The notes: generated from the letters alone by a model not told the origin. Numbered from the stretch's first letter, positions 29,234 through 39,396 are shown. The stretch is 64,000 nucleotides of DNA from Nanobdellota archaeon (GCA_021807125.1 JAKAPK010000001.1:118354-182353), one strand, 5' to 3'. Numbers and translations are program-made.

Positions 29234-29977
29234 TTATTCAGAGACTTTCCTCACAAATAACAGAAATGCAGTGTGCATTATGCCGCTGCTTTCCGGCCTT
29301 AATATATTTCTGTCCATATCAACTTTCCAGTCGGTTTCTAAGTTCTGTATAAGACGGCTTATTTTCATACATGCGGGCAGAGATTTTATTGTTTTTTGTA
29401 TCTGTATAATCGATGGGAGATAACAGCACACCGTAGCTCCAACTTTAAGATTTTTGCTTATCCCTGGGAGAACCTCATCCGGATCAGGCAAGTCAAGCAA
29501 AGCAAAGTCGAAGTTCTTTTCCTTAACACCACTCTTTATATCCGAATTTACTATCTTAAGATTGTCCGCTCCAAAAAACGTTTTGTTTTTTTCCGCGACT
29601 CTTGCGAAATCTTTTCTTTGTTCATAGGATATGACTTTGCCAGCAGAAGCTATTCCAGATAATATGCAGGCCGCGAATCCGGACCCGGTACCGGCGTCTA
29701 AAATCTTACTGTTTGATTTTACCCCGCCGTACATTATTATACTGCCCATGTCCTTAGGGGTTATTATCTGCGGCAATCTTATCATTTTTTTTAGTAGATC
29801 TATATTATTCGGCTCACACACATAGAAAACACTGCCTTTATGCGTCTTTATTGATTTACCCGGTTTGGCATTTTTTAGGTCAGAGGCGCTTATTATGCCG
29901 AATTCAGTATTGAAATCTTTTTCCGGGTCTACAAATATATATCCTCCTTCCCCAACAAGAAACAATTTTCTTTCCAT
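29234..29977 (-). CDS. trmI: tRNA (adenine-58-N1)-methyltransferase TrmI-like
   Basis: 'RLPQIITPKDMGSIIMYGGVKSNSKILDAGTGSGFAACILSGI'. Confidence 0.85.
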   Translation of the reverse strand: MERKLFLVGEGGYIFVDPEKDFNTEFGIISASDLKNAKPGKSIKTHKGSVFYVCEPNNIDLLKKMIRLPQIITPKDMGSIIMYGGVKSNSKILDAGTGSGFAACILSGIASAGKVISYEQRKDFARVAEKNKTFFGADNLKIVNSDIKSGVKEKNFDFALLDLPDPDEVLPGISKNLKVGATVCCYLPSIIQIQKTIKSLPACMKISRLIQNLETDWKVDMDRNILRPESSGIMHTAFLLFVRKVSE

Positions 29978-30768
29978 TATTGCATTTTTATTATGTTAAC
30001 AAGATTGCCTTGAGCGCCACGCTCAGCGACCTTTTTGGCAGTTGTTATTATAAATGAGACCGTTTTGTGCTCTGTTGCGTATCCGACCGCTTTCACGATT
30101 TCGCTCTTCGATAAACTGGTTTTGTATATTATAAGTACGACTACGTTAAGACCGTAATCACCATACTTGGCAAGATACACGGATTTATCAAGTTTGCTTG
30201 GTTCCTTGAAGCCGAAACGCAATAGAAGTTCAATGTCTTGTTGTGGGTTCGACTGCTTTGCGGTTCTAACAGAATGCGTTTTAGCCTGGACCTGTTCAGG
30301 TGCAGAAGGTTTTATATGTCGCGTGTTCTGGCCAGAAATTATAGTTTTTACTTCTTCGCCAGAAAGTTTATAGTAAAATACAATTTCAAATTGCTGGTTA
30401 GATTCCGAGTCTTTTACTACCGCTTTTTTTATGAAATCGTCCAATCCGCCCAGAATATACCTTTCAACAGGAGATAGGTCCGCACTTTTTACCACTTTGA
30501 GCGTTTTAATTTTGTCAACCAGCGTTTTTTCTTTGCCATTAAGCGTAGAAAATAATCTGTTGAGAGCGATGTCTCTGTCCTTTTCGATAAAATATATTGG
30601 AGATGATCCCAGTTTTCTCGCAGTCCTACTTATGTCGTTTCTGCTCACGTAATAATCAAGTATCGCTGAAGCTTGCGATGTATCTCTGCCTATCGATTCG
30701 GACACATCTATCGTAAGTGCTGGTCCACGGGCTAGAATCGTCATTATCTGACTCAATAACTGATCCAT
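29977..30768 (-). CDS. Hypothetical protein with N-terminal winged-helix-like region (263 aa)
   Basis: ATGA-type junction with trmI; no confident domain. Confidence 0.6.
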   Translation of the reverse strand: MDQLLSQIMTILARGPALTIDVSESIGRDTSQASAILDYYVSRNDISRTARKLGSSPIYFIEKDRDIALNRLFSTLNGKEKTLVDKIKTLKVVKSADLSPVERYILGGLDDFIKKAVVKDSESNQQFEIVFYYKLSGEEVKTIISGQNTRHIKPSAPEQVQAKTHSVRTAKQSNPQQDIELLLRFGFKEPSKLDKSVYLAKYGDYGLNVVVLIIYKTSLSKSEIVKAVGYATEHKTVSFIITTAKKVAERGAQGNLVNIIKMQ

Positions 30769-30852
30769 AAAGTTTGCGTTATATACTGTTACAATTTTTA
30801 ATCTCTTTTTGTCGTATTAAACTTTAATATCCCACTATGTATTCTAAAATTT

Positions 30853-31410
30853 ATGTCAATACTCGGGATGGGAAAACGCGGACAGATATTCACTTTTGAT
30901 TTAATGGTCGCGATATTTGTGTTCTTGTTAATATTCACCTCAATGATACTGTTTATATACTCCGTAGTGGATTCAAGCAACCCATATTCTGCATATTCGA
31001 TTATAACGCTGTCAAACTATGTCAATAATCTTGCTACACAAGGCATAAACACAATCGTCGGCTCCCAAGGATACCCCCAGAATTGGACAAGCGTAGCGTG
31101 CGCATCGATATCCAGACTGGGAATAATGTACAATTATTATGAGGCATCGCCGCAAAAGCTATACAATTTAACTACGCTTCCTTTGGGCTGCATGTCACAG
31201 CTGCTCAGATCTGGCAGTTCCTTCAATATTACGGCGTCATACCTAAATTATTCAACGATAAAGATAACAGAGGGGCTTTCTACACGTGCAATTTCAGTTG
31301 GATTCCAACCGCCTAAGAATCCGAGCTATCTCGTTTCATTACAGAGATACGTAATACTATATCCCGGAAATTCGATAATACGCATAACCTACAAGGTGTG
31401 GTTAACATGA
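30853..31410 (+). CDS. Pilin-like secreted protein
   Basis: 'MGKRGQIFTFDLMVAIFVFLLIFTSMILFIYSVV'; true start possibly 30868. Confidence 0.65.
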   Translation: MSILGMGKRGQIFTFDLMVAIFVFLLIFTSMILFIYSVVDSSNPYSAYSIITLSNYVNNLATQGINTIVGSQGYPQNWTSVACASISRLGIMYNYYEASPQKLYNLTTLPLGCMSQLLRSGSSFNITASYLNYSTIKITEGLSTRAISVGFQPPKNPSYLVSLQRYVILYPGNSIIRITYKVWLT

Positions 31411-32132
31411 GAAAAGGCCAGATATTCACAATAGATACCATAGTTGGCATAATAATAGTAATATCGGTGCTTTCGACTGCGTACGGGTTCTCCTCATATT
31501 ATTCTACACTGAACGCGCTTTCTTCATCAAACAATAATATTGTAGCGACGGTTTCTTCGGCCGCATTTGCATTTATTTCGCTAAATAAGACAACTGCGAT
31601 GCTCGATAATTTTCAGAATGGGGCGATAACCAGTGCGGAATTTTCATCTTATGTCTCGTCTCATCTTGGTAGAGAGCTTACTCTTCCTTATTATGTTTTC
31701 GTCAATACAAAAGAGAACTATTCTAACGGCAGCTCGTATCTTGTTGATACATTCAATAATAGCTATGCGAATTTCAATAGTCAAAACAGTTTCATATCGA
31801 TACCAGAGGTCGTTTTGGTATCAAATTTTAGTAGCCTATGCGGCAATACCTGTAGCACGCAGTTCTCCGCAGGCAGTATCTTTCCTACACAGTCTACAGA
31901 GGTGGCGGCCACCAACTGTACGGTATTTAACAATGTAGGGGTGCATGTAACGGGTTGGACCGTCCGGAACAATACTCCGGCAGGAAGCTGTACGATAACC
32001 GCAGGAACTTATTCTTCGGCGTTGCCGAATAATTATCTTATAAAGGCATATACGTCCGCAGGCTCATTCTTGGGTAACACTACTCTGCACATCTTAGGCC
32101 TCGACGTGGTGTCCATCGAGGCCCAAAGCTAG
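31398..32132 (+). CDS. Pilin-like secreted protein, paralogous N-terminus
   Basis: 'MRKGQIFTIDTIVGIIIVISVLSTAYGF'; overlaps previous gene. Confidence 0.65.
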   Translation: MVNMRKGQIFTIDTIVGIIIVISVLSTAYGFSSYYSTLNALSSSNNNIVATVSSAAFAFISLNKTTAMLDNFQNGAITSAEFSSYVSSHLGRELTLPYYVFVNTKENYSNGSSYLVDTFNNSYANFNSQNSFISIPEVVLVSNFSSLCGNTCSTQFSAGSIFPTQSTEVAATNCTVFNNVGVHVTGWTVRNNTPAGSCTITAGTYSSALPNNYLIKAYTSAGSFLGNTTLHILGLDVVSIEAQS

Positions 32133-32375
32133 CTAAATAAAGTATATAGGTTTGTTGTTTTCGTCCGATTTTAGTTTGTTTTCTATGTTGTCTAATACAG
32201 AGCTTATGTCACCCTTATATTTGCCCTGTTTCACAGCAAGATCATTTATCCTGACCAAAGATTCGCTGAGAGCCACAGCTTTGTCGAAAGAAAGCTCATT
32301 TCTATACTGGTTATACAATGTAAAGTTTTCCAGTATCCTCCTGTAAATAAGCTCCGCCTCCTCCAGTTTCCTCAT
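32133..32375 (-). CDS. Small helical hypothetical protein (80 aa)
   Basis: ORF with coding-like composition between convergent gene and ABCE1. Confidence 0.5.
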   Translation of the reverse strand: MRKLEEAELIYRRILENFTLYNQYRNELSFDKAVALSESLVRINDLAVKQGKYKGDISSVLDNIENKLKSDENNKPIYFI

Positions 32376-32478
32376 TTTTCCTCCCCTCCATACCTTTATT
32401 TATCGGAACTTATTAAAAAGAACTAGTTTTATATTACGTAAATATTACTTACACATTTCCAATGGAAACGAAAAATCA

Positions 32479-34200
32479 TCAGTCTTCTTGGAAAAATTCT
32501 CCTCTTGCTTTTTGCTCAACGTCCATTCTGCTTTTTGGCTGATTTATGCGAGGCCTACCGGTGTCTATGTCACGTCTCATAGTTATATCCACAGTTTTCA
32601 GAAACGCATTTATTGCAGCCTGAGTATGCAGTATATTTTCAGCAGTGCCAAGCTTCGCTTTTTTCCCTGTAAAAATCATTGTCCTAGAAGTTATAGAATC
32701 TATGAACATCACATCATGGTCTATAACCATAGCACATTTTTTAGTAGATGAAATAAAATTAGATATTGCGTTCATACTCTCTAAACGGTCTTCTATATCA
32801 AGATTCGCAGACGGTTCATCAAAAAGATATAGGTCGGCATCTGTTATTAGAGTGGATACTATAGCAACCTTCTGAAGTTCTCCTCCGGATAAGTTTCTAA
32901 CGTTCTTGTTAAGCAGCTTGTCTACACCAAGTTTGTGAATTGTGTCAGTTATCGCTTGGTTGTCAGTATACGACGGCTTCACGCTGGCAAACGCGTCCTG
33001 CACAAGCATATCCACTTTTTTAAGGAATTGCGGTTTGTATGAGATTTTAATGCCCAAATCCATTTTTCCCGCAGCAGTATCAATGAGCCCAACAAGGGCG
33101 CGCATGAACGTGCTCTTGCCTATCCCGTTTGGACCTATTATCCCGATTATTTCGCCGCGGTTTATGCGGCCAGCGTTCACTTTAAGCTTGAAATCACCGA
33201 CTTCTACATCGAAATTCGACCAGGATACGGCCGGTACAGAATCATATTCCGAAAGGGATTTTTTTATCTTTATTTCATATGGCCGAAACATAACGTTCTC
33301 GGTTGGAAGGTATCCTTTTATATAATTGTTTATACCGTTTCTAGTCTGCATTATTCTTGAGACTACCCCATAATTTGCATCCGAGCCGTAAAGGATTTGT
33401 ATGAAGTCTGTCATATAATCCAACATTATAAGGTCGTGTTCCACAATTACTATAGTTTTATCTGTAAGTGAACTTCTAATAAGCTCGGCTACCTTTATCC
33501 TCTCAGTCACGTCTAAATAATTCATAGGCTCGTCCAGTATGTATACGGCCGCGTCTTCGTCTAAAACGGAAGCTAGTTCTACGAGTTGTGACTCGCCGCC
33601 AGAAAGAGTGCTAGCGTCCCTATCATAAAGTTCTGGATCTACAAGAGCGTACCTGTTCGTTTTAACGAGATCCGACACTTTTCCGTGCAATTCAAATTCT
33701 TGAGGTTTTTTAGAGATCTTCAGCCCGTTTCTGTACAGAGACGTAAGAAATGGTTGTATGTCCTTTCCGCGGAATCTCTTTATTATCTCGTCATCCGATA
33801 TAGTGGATTCTATCGAACCAAAATTCGGCTTTAAGATGTTCGATATTAAATTGAGGTTTGTAGTTTTGCCTATTCCATTTCTTCCTATTAGACCAAGGAT
33901 CTTGCCGTTTACCGGCGTAGCTATATTGTATATCCTGAATGTGTTTATGCCGTATTGAAAGACTATCTCCTTCATCATTTCATCGGGTAAATTTATCACA
34001 CGTATAGCATCGAAAGGACAGCGATTAACGCATATTCCACACGAGATACAAAGCGATTCATTTATAGCGGCCTTGCCGTTTGCCTTGGGATAGACGGTCT
34101 CCTTAAGACCTTCCCTGACACGTGGGCAGACTTCAGCGCATATATAATTGCAACTTTCCGGCGCCTGACATTCCTGCTCTTTTATAACTGCAATTCTCAT
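32479..34200 (-). CDS. ABCE1/Rli1 ribosome-recycling ATPase
   Basis: Two ferredoxin clusters (CxxxCxxxCP; CISCGICVNRCPFDAI), two ABC domains with 'GRNGIGKTT' and 'GPNGIGKST', 'LSGGE' twice. Start at MRIAVIKEQ (34200). Confidence 0.95.
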   Translation of the reverse strand: MRIAVIKEQECQAPESCNYICAEVCPRVREGLKETVYPKANGKAAINESLCISCGICVNRCPFDAIRVINLPDEMMKEIVFQYGINTFRIYNIATPVNGKILGLIGRNGIGKTTNLNLISNILKPNFGSIESTISDDEIIKRFRGKDIQPFLTSLYRNGLKISKKPQEFELHGKVSDLVKTNRYALVDPELYDRDASTLSGGESQLVELASVLDEDAAVYILDEPMNYLDVTERIKVAELIRSSLTDKTIVIVEHDLIMLDYMTDFIQILYGSDANYGVVSRIMQTRNGINNYIKGYLPTENVMFRPYEIKIKKSLSEYDSVPAVSWSNFDVEVGDFKLKVNAGRINRGEIIGIIGPNGIGKSTFMRALVGLIDTAAGKMDLGIKISYKPQFLKKVDMLVQDAFASVKPSYTDNQAITDTIHKLGVDKLLNKNVRNLSGGELQKVAIVSTLITDADLYLFDEPSANLDIEDRLESMNAISNFISSTKKCAMVIDHDVMFIDSITSRTMIFTGKKAKLGTAENILHTQAAINAFLKTVDITMRRDIDTGRPRINQPKSRMDVEQKARGEFFQED

Positions 34201-34369
34201 TTTGTTAATCTCATATTTACACTTATTCTCAGAAACGTTATATTTAAAAGCTTTTAGTAGCCAATGTGCAAGAAACAAGAAATTTTTGTGCAGTTTAAGG
34301 GATAATAGAGACAGGTTCCTTACAAGTTAAAAATGTATTAATTATGGCGGTTTCAAAGGCATTATATAG

Positions 34370-36145
34370 ATGAATATGGCGGATTACACACTCGATAGTG
34401 AATTTAATGATGCATTCAAGCAGCAAGTGCTGGGAATGTCAACCCCTGCACAGAACCAGTTGGAAGAATTTTCAAAGCTTTTAAGGAATGGTTCTAAACT
34501 CGTTGAAATCAACATAGCCACGCTTTACGGTGTTCCAGGTGGTGGACATGAAGGAACATCTTCTGAAAACATAAGTCGAGCGGAACGAGAGGCTATAGGA
34601 AACCTGGCTAAACTCAACGAGGTGGATTTGAGCGTTCATGCTCCGTGGGGCGTAAATCTTACTGGAATAAACCCACAGAACGGTGAACTGGATCCCTCCT
34701 ATAAAGACATGGCAAAAAGAGAGATAGCTGCGTCTTTAAAATTCGCTGACGACGTAGCAAAGTCCGCCGGGAAAGAGAACATGCCGGTCATCTTTCACGC
34801 ATCCTATGAGAGAGGGTTCGGTAGCCCGGAACCCAAGAACATGATTGTAGCATTCAATACAGAAGAAGGCAAGGTGGTTCCGATAAGACAAGAAGTCATA
34901 AACAACATGGATGAAAGGCAGTTTATGAACACTTATGGAGAACTGATAAGAAAAGCTTACAAAAATACGAAAACTGATCCCGAGCAGATAATATCAGATA
35001 TAAAATCCGGTTTAAAAAGCGAGGTTTCTGAAGGTACAAAACGAGTGATTCTTTCACCAGAAGCAAACATGAAACTCTTCAACGCGGTGCAGATATCAAA
35101 ACTTTCGCAGGAAAGAGCTTCCCTTGAAACGAATAGGTATAATCTTGAGCTTCAGCGCATGGATTATCTAAGGCGAGAAGCCGAAGCAAAGCGAAGGCAG
35201 GATGCATCCGAGCTGAAATCATCAGTCGAGCAGCTGGAAGCGATAAATGAAATGGAAGCATCCATTAACTTAAGACAAAAAATGCTTGAAAGTCAAATAG
35301 AAGGGTTGAAAAACAAGCAGACCCTCGTCAGATACGATGAAAAAGCACCGGAGCTAGCAGCGAAAGGCATAGCTGAAGCTGCTCTTTACTCAGCATTCGA
35401 GACAAACACCAAACCTATGATATTGATAGAAAACACCATGGATCCTTCAATGTCTTTGAGTAAACCAGAGGACGTTGTAAAATCTGTACAGAAAGCAAGG
35501 GAAGATTTTATAAGGGTAGCGACCAAGGAGGGTTATATGACCCATGACGGAAAGAAAGTCTTGATGTCGGATGAGGAAGCAGCAAGATTGAGCAATGACC
35601 TTATAGGCATAAACTTGGACGTGGCGCACCTCAACGTATTCAAAGGTTTCATAAACCCAGCGACTGGAAAGAACTACACTGATAAGGACATAGTAAAGAT
35701 GGCTGAAGCCACTAAAGATTATTTGAGAAGGTATCACTTAAGCGACAACATGGGAAATACCGACGCACATATACCGCTAGGGCAGGGGACGACACCAATA
35801 AAGCAGATACTTGATACTTTGAAATCACAGGGAGTCGAGGTACCGGCAATAATGGAAACGTTCGGCGGTCTTGGTGGTATGGATCTCGGAATTGTGCAGT
35901 CTTATCAATATCTCGGCCAACCTTGGTCAGAGAATGCGCCTTACCAAAGCATGGCATCGTTTGCAGCTCACCCGTATTCATCGCTTGTCGGTAATTATTC
36001 GGCATATTCGAATTTAGGTCTAAAGTACGATCCTTTCTCTTACGCTTCTGCTGGTTTCACTGGTTTAATGCCGGGAGCCGGCGGTGGTTACATAGGTCAA
36101 AAAGGAGGGGACAGCGAAGGCTTTAGCGGCCTACCGATGGGATAA
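34370..36145 (+). CDS. TIM-barrel (endonuclease IV/xylose isomerase-like) protein with coiled-coil insertion, 591 aa
   Basis: 'VDLSVHAPWGVNLTG', 'GINLDVAHLNVFKGF', 'HLSDNMGNTDAHIPLGQGTTPIKQIL' resemble the AP endonuclease 2 fold; charged coiled-coil insertion and Gly-rich tail. Confidence 0.6.
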   Translation: MNMADYTLDSEFNDAFKQQVLGMSTPAQNQLEEFSKLLRNGSKLVEINIATLYGVPGGGHEGTSSENISRAEREAIGNLAKLNEVDLSVHAPWGVNLTGINPQNGELDPSYKDMAKREIAASLKFADDVAKSAGKENMPVIFHASYERGFGSPEPKNMIVAFNTEEGKVVPIRQEVINNMDERQFMNTYGELIRKAYKNTKTDPEQIISDIKSGLKSEVSEGTKRVILSPEANMKLFNAVQISKLSQERASLETNRYNLELQRMDYLRREAEAKRRQDASELKSSVEQLEAINEMEASINLRQKMLESQIEGLKNKQTLVRYDEKAPELAAKGIAEAALYSAFETNTKPMILIENTMDPSMSLSKPEDVVKSVQKAREDFIRVATKEGYMTHDGKKVLMSDEEAARLSNDLIGINLDVAHLNVFKGFINPATGKNYTDKDIVKMAEATKDYLRRYHLSDNMGNTDAHIPLGQGTTPIKQILDTLKSQGVEVPAIMETFGGLGGMDLGIVQSYQYLGQPWSENAPYQSMASFAAHPYSSLVGNYSAYSNLGLKYDPFSYASAGFTGLMPGAGGGYIGQKGGDSEGFSGLPMG

Positions 36146-36147
36146 AT

Positions 36148-36933
36148 ATGGATGAAAACACTGAGAAGGGGAGACTCGAATTAAAGGGATATGATGCGGC
36201 TTATAAGTTCTCCAAGGATATATTTAAAGATTATCCCAAAATAATAAAGACACTTATCCTGTTTGGCTCTTACAGCAAGGGCAAGCAAACAGAAAGCAGC
36301 GATGTCGATATAATGATAATAATGGACGATCTTCTTAACAATCTCGATGAGAAATTTCTCGGTCCATTCTATGCCGATGTCGATAAACTTGTAAAACTAG
36401 AAAAGTCAGTAAAATTCCATATGAACTTTGTAACGCTGACGGCTTTCTGGAGAGGAGTCATAGCAGCGGATCCAGTTTCGGTAAATGTGTTAAAATACGG
36501 CGTTCCGCTTATAGATACCGGGTTTTTCGAACCTTTGCAGGCACTTCTTCAAAAAGGGGAAATAAAGCCCACTGAAGAGTCGATTTATGCATCGCTTACA
36601 AGAAGCGAGATACTTGCAAACTCGGCGAAAGCAAGGTTCAACGGCACACTGTTAGATTTGTACTGGTCCGTAGTCAACTCGGCGCAGGCGGTAATCATGA
36701 GAAACGGTGAAGTTCCTCCTTCTCCTGAGATAATAGGAGGTTTGCTTGAATCTCTTTCAAGAATGAGTGTTATTAGCACAGAGGACGCGAAGACGTTCTC
36801 GGAGATATACTCCCTGGGTAAAAAGATAATGCACAATGAAAAACTGGAACTTTCAGGTGAAAAAATAGAGCAGTTAATATCGAAAACGCTTGAATTCAAT
36901 GAGAAAATGTACAGTCTGGCTTCAAACAAATAA
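36148..36933 (+). CDS. MNT-type nucleotidyltransferase with HEPN-like C-terminus
   Basis: 'LILFGSYSKGKQTESSDVDIMIIM'; similar along its length to the protein at 900-1988 (e.g. 'DTGFF.P.QL', 'PT.ESI.A', 'S.V..GQA..M..G..PP.PE'). Confidence 0.75.
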   Translation: MDENTEKGRLELKGYDAAYKFSKDIFKDYPKIIKTLILFGSYSKGKQTESSDVDIMIIMDDLLNNLDEKFLGPFYADVDKLVKLEKSVKFHMNFVTLTAFWRGVIAADPVSVNVLKYGVPLIDTGFFEPLQALLQKGEIKPTEESIYASLTRSEILANSAKARFNGTLLDLYWSVVNSAQAVIMRNGEVPPSPEIIGGLLESLSRMSVISTEDAKTFSEIYSLGKKIMHNEKLELSGEKIEQLISKTLEFNEKMYSLASNK

Positions 36934-36972
36934 AACCTATAAACAATGACGCATGCAAAGGCTTATTAATAT

Positions 36973-37581
36973 GTGCCGAATACTGTACATATGTACAATA
37001 AATTGAACATAAGCGAAAATACCCTTTTTACGTTGTCATTGTTTTCCGGGGGATTTAATAAAGAGTATCACGTACGTGAGATTCAAAGGATCCTTGGTAT
37101 AGGATTAGGTACGGTACAATTCTCACTGAGAGCGCTGGAAAAAAGGACGGTACTAAGATCTAAAAAGATAGGGAGGAGCCGAGTATACTTTATAAATAAA
37201 ACGGAAATAAGCCGTTTCTATTTTGTAATGGCAGAAGCATATAAAACCACGGCATTCCTTGCAGGAAAAGGCCTGCTCAGGGAAGTGATCGAAGCAATTA
37301 ACCCATATATCGGGGAGATCGGTCTTATTTTCGGCAGCTATGCAAAGGGACTGGAAAAGGAAGGATCGGATCTTGATGTATTTGCAGTAGGCGAATATGC
37401 CAAAGACGAGATAAATAAGATAGGGAAACAATACAATTTAGACATAAGCGTTAAATCTTATCCGCCAAAAGTTTTTTATGAGTACATGAGAAAAGACGTT
37501 CTAATAACAGAGGTATTGGATAATCACCTAGCTTTCAAAGGCATAGATAGATTTGTGAATGCGGTATTTGATTATGGATAG
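36973..37581 (+). CDS. HTH-MNT nucleotidyltransferase (antitoxin-like)
   Basis: wHTH 'EYHVREIQRILGIGLGTVQFSLRALEKRTVLRSKKIGRSRVYFIN' + 'GLIFGSYAKGLEKEGSDLDVFAVG'; true start may be ATG 36991. Confidence 0.75.
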   Translation: MPNTVHMYNKLNISENTLFTLSLFSGGFNKEYHVREIQRILGIGLGTVQFSLRALEKRTVLRSKKIGRSRVYFINKTEISRFYFVMAEAYKTTAFLAGKGLLREVIEAINPYIGEIGLIFGSYAKGLEKEGSDLDVFAVGEYAKDEINKIGKQYNLDISVKSYPPKVFYEYMRKDVLITEVLDNHLAFKGIDRFVNAVFDYG

Positions 37582-38044
37582 ATTCCTATGGTGCATAAAG
37601 AAAAACGCATTCGAAATGGTAACACCCAACGAGAATCTTTCTCTGGCTTACTTGACAAAAGCAAGAGATGCACTCGCAGCTGCAAGTGCCGAAATATCAA
37701 GAGAGTGGCGGATATCCGCAGCGTATTACTCAATGTATTTTTCTCTTTATTCTATTTTAATGAGGGTAGGGATAAAATGTGAAAACCATTCGTGTACTTT
37801 AGCCTTTGCAGGCCGCTTATTAAAGAAACACTTTTCCATGGAGGATATAGACTTTTTGAATGAATCGCTAAAAGCGAGGGTCGATGCACAGTACTATGTG
37901 AACAGAAAAGTCACTGATAAACAATATGAGGATATGCTAAAACGAGCACCGCAAATGCTGGTAAAATGTAAATCGCTTCTCGAGCAATTGACCGAAGAGG
38001 AAATAAACTCCATAAGAAGCAATACCTTCAAAATGATAAGATAG
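37559..38044 (+). CDS. HEPN domain protein (toxin-like partner)
   Basis: 'REWRISAAYYSMYFSLYSILMRVGIKCENHSCTLAFAGRLLKKHF...DFLNESLKARVDAQYYVNRKV'; overlaps the MNT gene. True start may be 37574 or 37616. Confidence 0.75.
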   Translation: MRYLIMDRFLWCIKKNAFEMVTPNENLSLAYLTKARDALAAASAEISREWRISAAYYSMYFSLYSILMRVGIKCENHSCTLAFAGRLLKKHFSMEDIDFLNESLKARVDAQYYVNRKVTDKQYEDMLKRAPQMLVKCKSLLEQLTEEEINSIRSNTFKMIR

Positions 38045-38069
38045 CGACAATTTTCGATGCAAAATATAG

Positions 38070-38112
38070 GAATTCAACGAGAAAATGTACAGGCTGGCTT
38101 CAAACAAGTAAA
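38070..38112 (+). pseudogene. Fossil copy of the 3' end of the MNT-HEPN gene 36148-36933
   Basis: gaattcaacgagaaaatgtacaggctggcttcaaacaagtaaa vs 36892-36934 gaattcaatgagaaaatgtacagtctggcttcaaacaaataaa: 40/43 identical, both read EFNEKMY(S/R)LASNK-stop. Confidence 0.8.
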
Positions 38113-38114
38113 TT

Positions 38115-38666
38115 CTATATAAGTACGCTGAAAGCATAGCCTATGACTGCACTCAGCAGAGAGATGACCAAACCAACACTTATCGATTTAGCCGCGTTTT
38201 TTATCCGTTCTCCAGTGTTTTCGCTGTTATAAGCACCTATTGCACCCAAAAGAAGCAACGCCAGCGTAAGCGAGAAGACGCTCGATTCTCTCATCTGTGA
38301 AGCTGAATAACCATAAGACACTAGATAAGGCAGAAGTATTATGAGGCTCCCTATTAAAGTAGCTAGGAATATCGTGGCAGCATATATTATGCTTTTTCTG
38401 TGCCTGAGCTCCGTAAGTTTGTTGGGCTTGTATTCCCTGACAAAAAGAGCTTCTTTATACTCCTTCATGCGCTGGCCGGTAACAAAGTTCTCCGCATTAT
38501 ATACACTGAAAAAATTTGACAGCGCACCAGTTATGCCCACAAGAGCCACGGATATAAAGGTAAAATTGTAGCTGTTAAGAAACGAAACACCCAAGGAAAG
38601 GCCTAAACCTAGAAAAAGACCGTCGCTTATCCCGAATACGAAATACCTTGAACTAGCCCTTTCCAT
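38115..38666 (-). CDS. CCC1/VIT1-like membrane transporter family protein
   Basis: 'RYFVFGISDGLFLGLGLSLGVSF', multiple TM helices, cytoplasmic charged loop, 'SVFSLTLALLLLGAIGAYNS'. Confidence 0.55.
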   Translation of the reverse strand: MERASSRYFVFGISDGLFLGLGLSLGVSFLNSYNFTFISVALVGITGALSNFFSVYNAENFVTGQRMKEYKEALFVREYKPNKLTELRHRKSIIYAATIFLATLIGSLIILLPYLVSYGYSASQMRESSVFSLTLALLLLGAIGAYNSENTGERIKNAAKSISVGLVISLLSAVIGYAFSVLI

Positions 38667-38940
38667 CTGTGCTGTTCACGGTAGCCTCGTCAAGGCTTCT
38701 TATGACTGCGCCCCTCTCCGTGAGGGCCATTTTAACACCTTCAAAGTCTATTTTGCCTTCTATGGTGATTTTTAAACCTTCAGTCTGTATGTCCACTTCC
38801 TCTACTTTTATAGAAACATTCCCTTTCTTTACATGTTTTGCTATGTCGGAAGCGAGTTCTATTATATCGTATTCACCGACCGGTTTGGCTGCGTCTATAA
38901 CCAATCTACTCAAAAACATAGTCAAAATACCCTTTCTCAC
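38653..38940 (-). CDS. DUF211 family protein
   Basis: 'RLVIDAAKPVGEYDIIELASDIAKHVKKGNVSIKVEEVDIQTEGLKITIEGKIDFEGVKMALTERGAVIRSLDEATV'. Confidence 0.75.
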   Translation of the reverse strand: MRKGILTMFLSRLVIDAAKPVGEYDIIELASDIAKHVKKGNVSIKVEEVDIQTEGLKITIEGKIDFEGVKMALTERGAVIRSLDEATVNSTDGKG

Positions 38941-38982
38941 TATTTATAGATTATACCGATATTAAAGCTTTGGATATAAACT

Positions 38983-39396
38983 CTAGAAACGTATTTTCGC
39001 GAAATCTTCCTTTGACACAATAAAAGTGTCTTTTTTATCTGGCTCTACGAGCGGCGCATGCTTGATGTAGCAGACATCTGAAATCGCCGTTGTCGCATGC
39101 CATATGCGAGGTGCTATATCTACCTCTGCCGGCGCTTTAACCCTGAATTTTTCATCGTATTTGCCGTCAAACACTTCGAATTCTATCTCACCGGATACGA
39201 TGAAGAATTTTTCGGGGTTTTTCGACGGATCCGAACCCATATGATATTCCCGTCCTGCCACTTCACCAGCCTTTCTGTAGAAGATACGAGTGCCCTTAAT
39301 TTCTTTGTCGTACCAACCGTACACGATGTTCTTATCGTCACGTGATTCCTTTTCAGGTTGTTTTATAGTTATCCCAAGCATAGTTAGATTTAACAA
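38983..39396 (-). CDS. Cupin-like domain protein
   Basis: 'GREYHMGSDPSKNPEKFFIVSGEIEFEVFDGKYDEKFRVKAPAEVDIAPRIWHATTAISD'. Confidence 0.7.
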   Translation of the reverse strand: MLNLTMLGITIKQPEKESRDDKNIVYGWYDKEIKGTRIFYRKAGEVAGREYHMGSDPSKNPEKFFIVSGEIEFEVFDGKYDEKFRVKAPAEVDIAPRIWHATTAISDVCYIKHAPLVEPDKKDTFIVSKEDFAKIRF

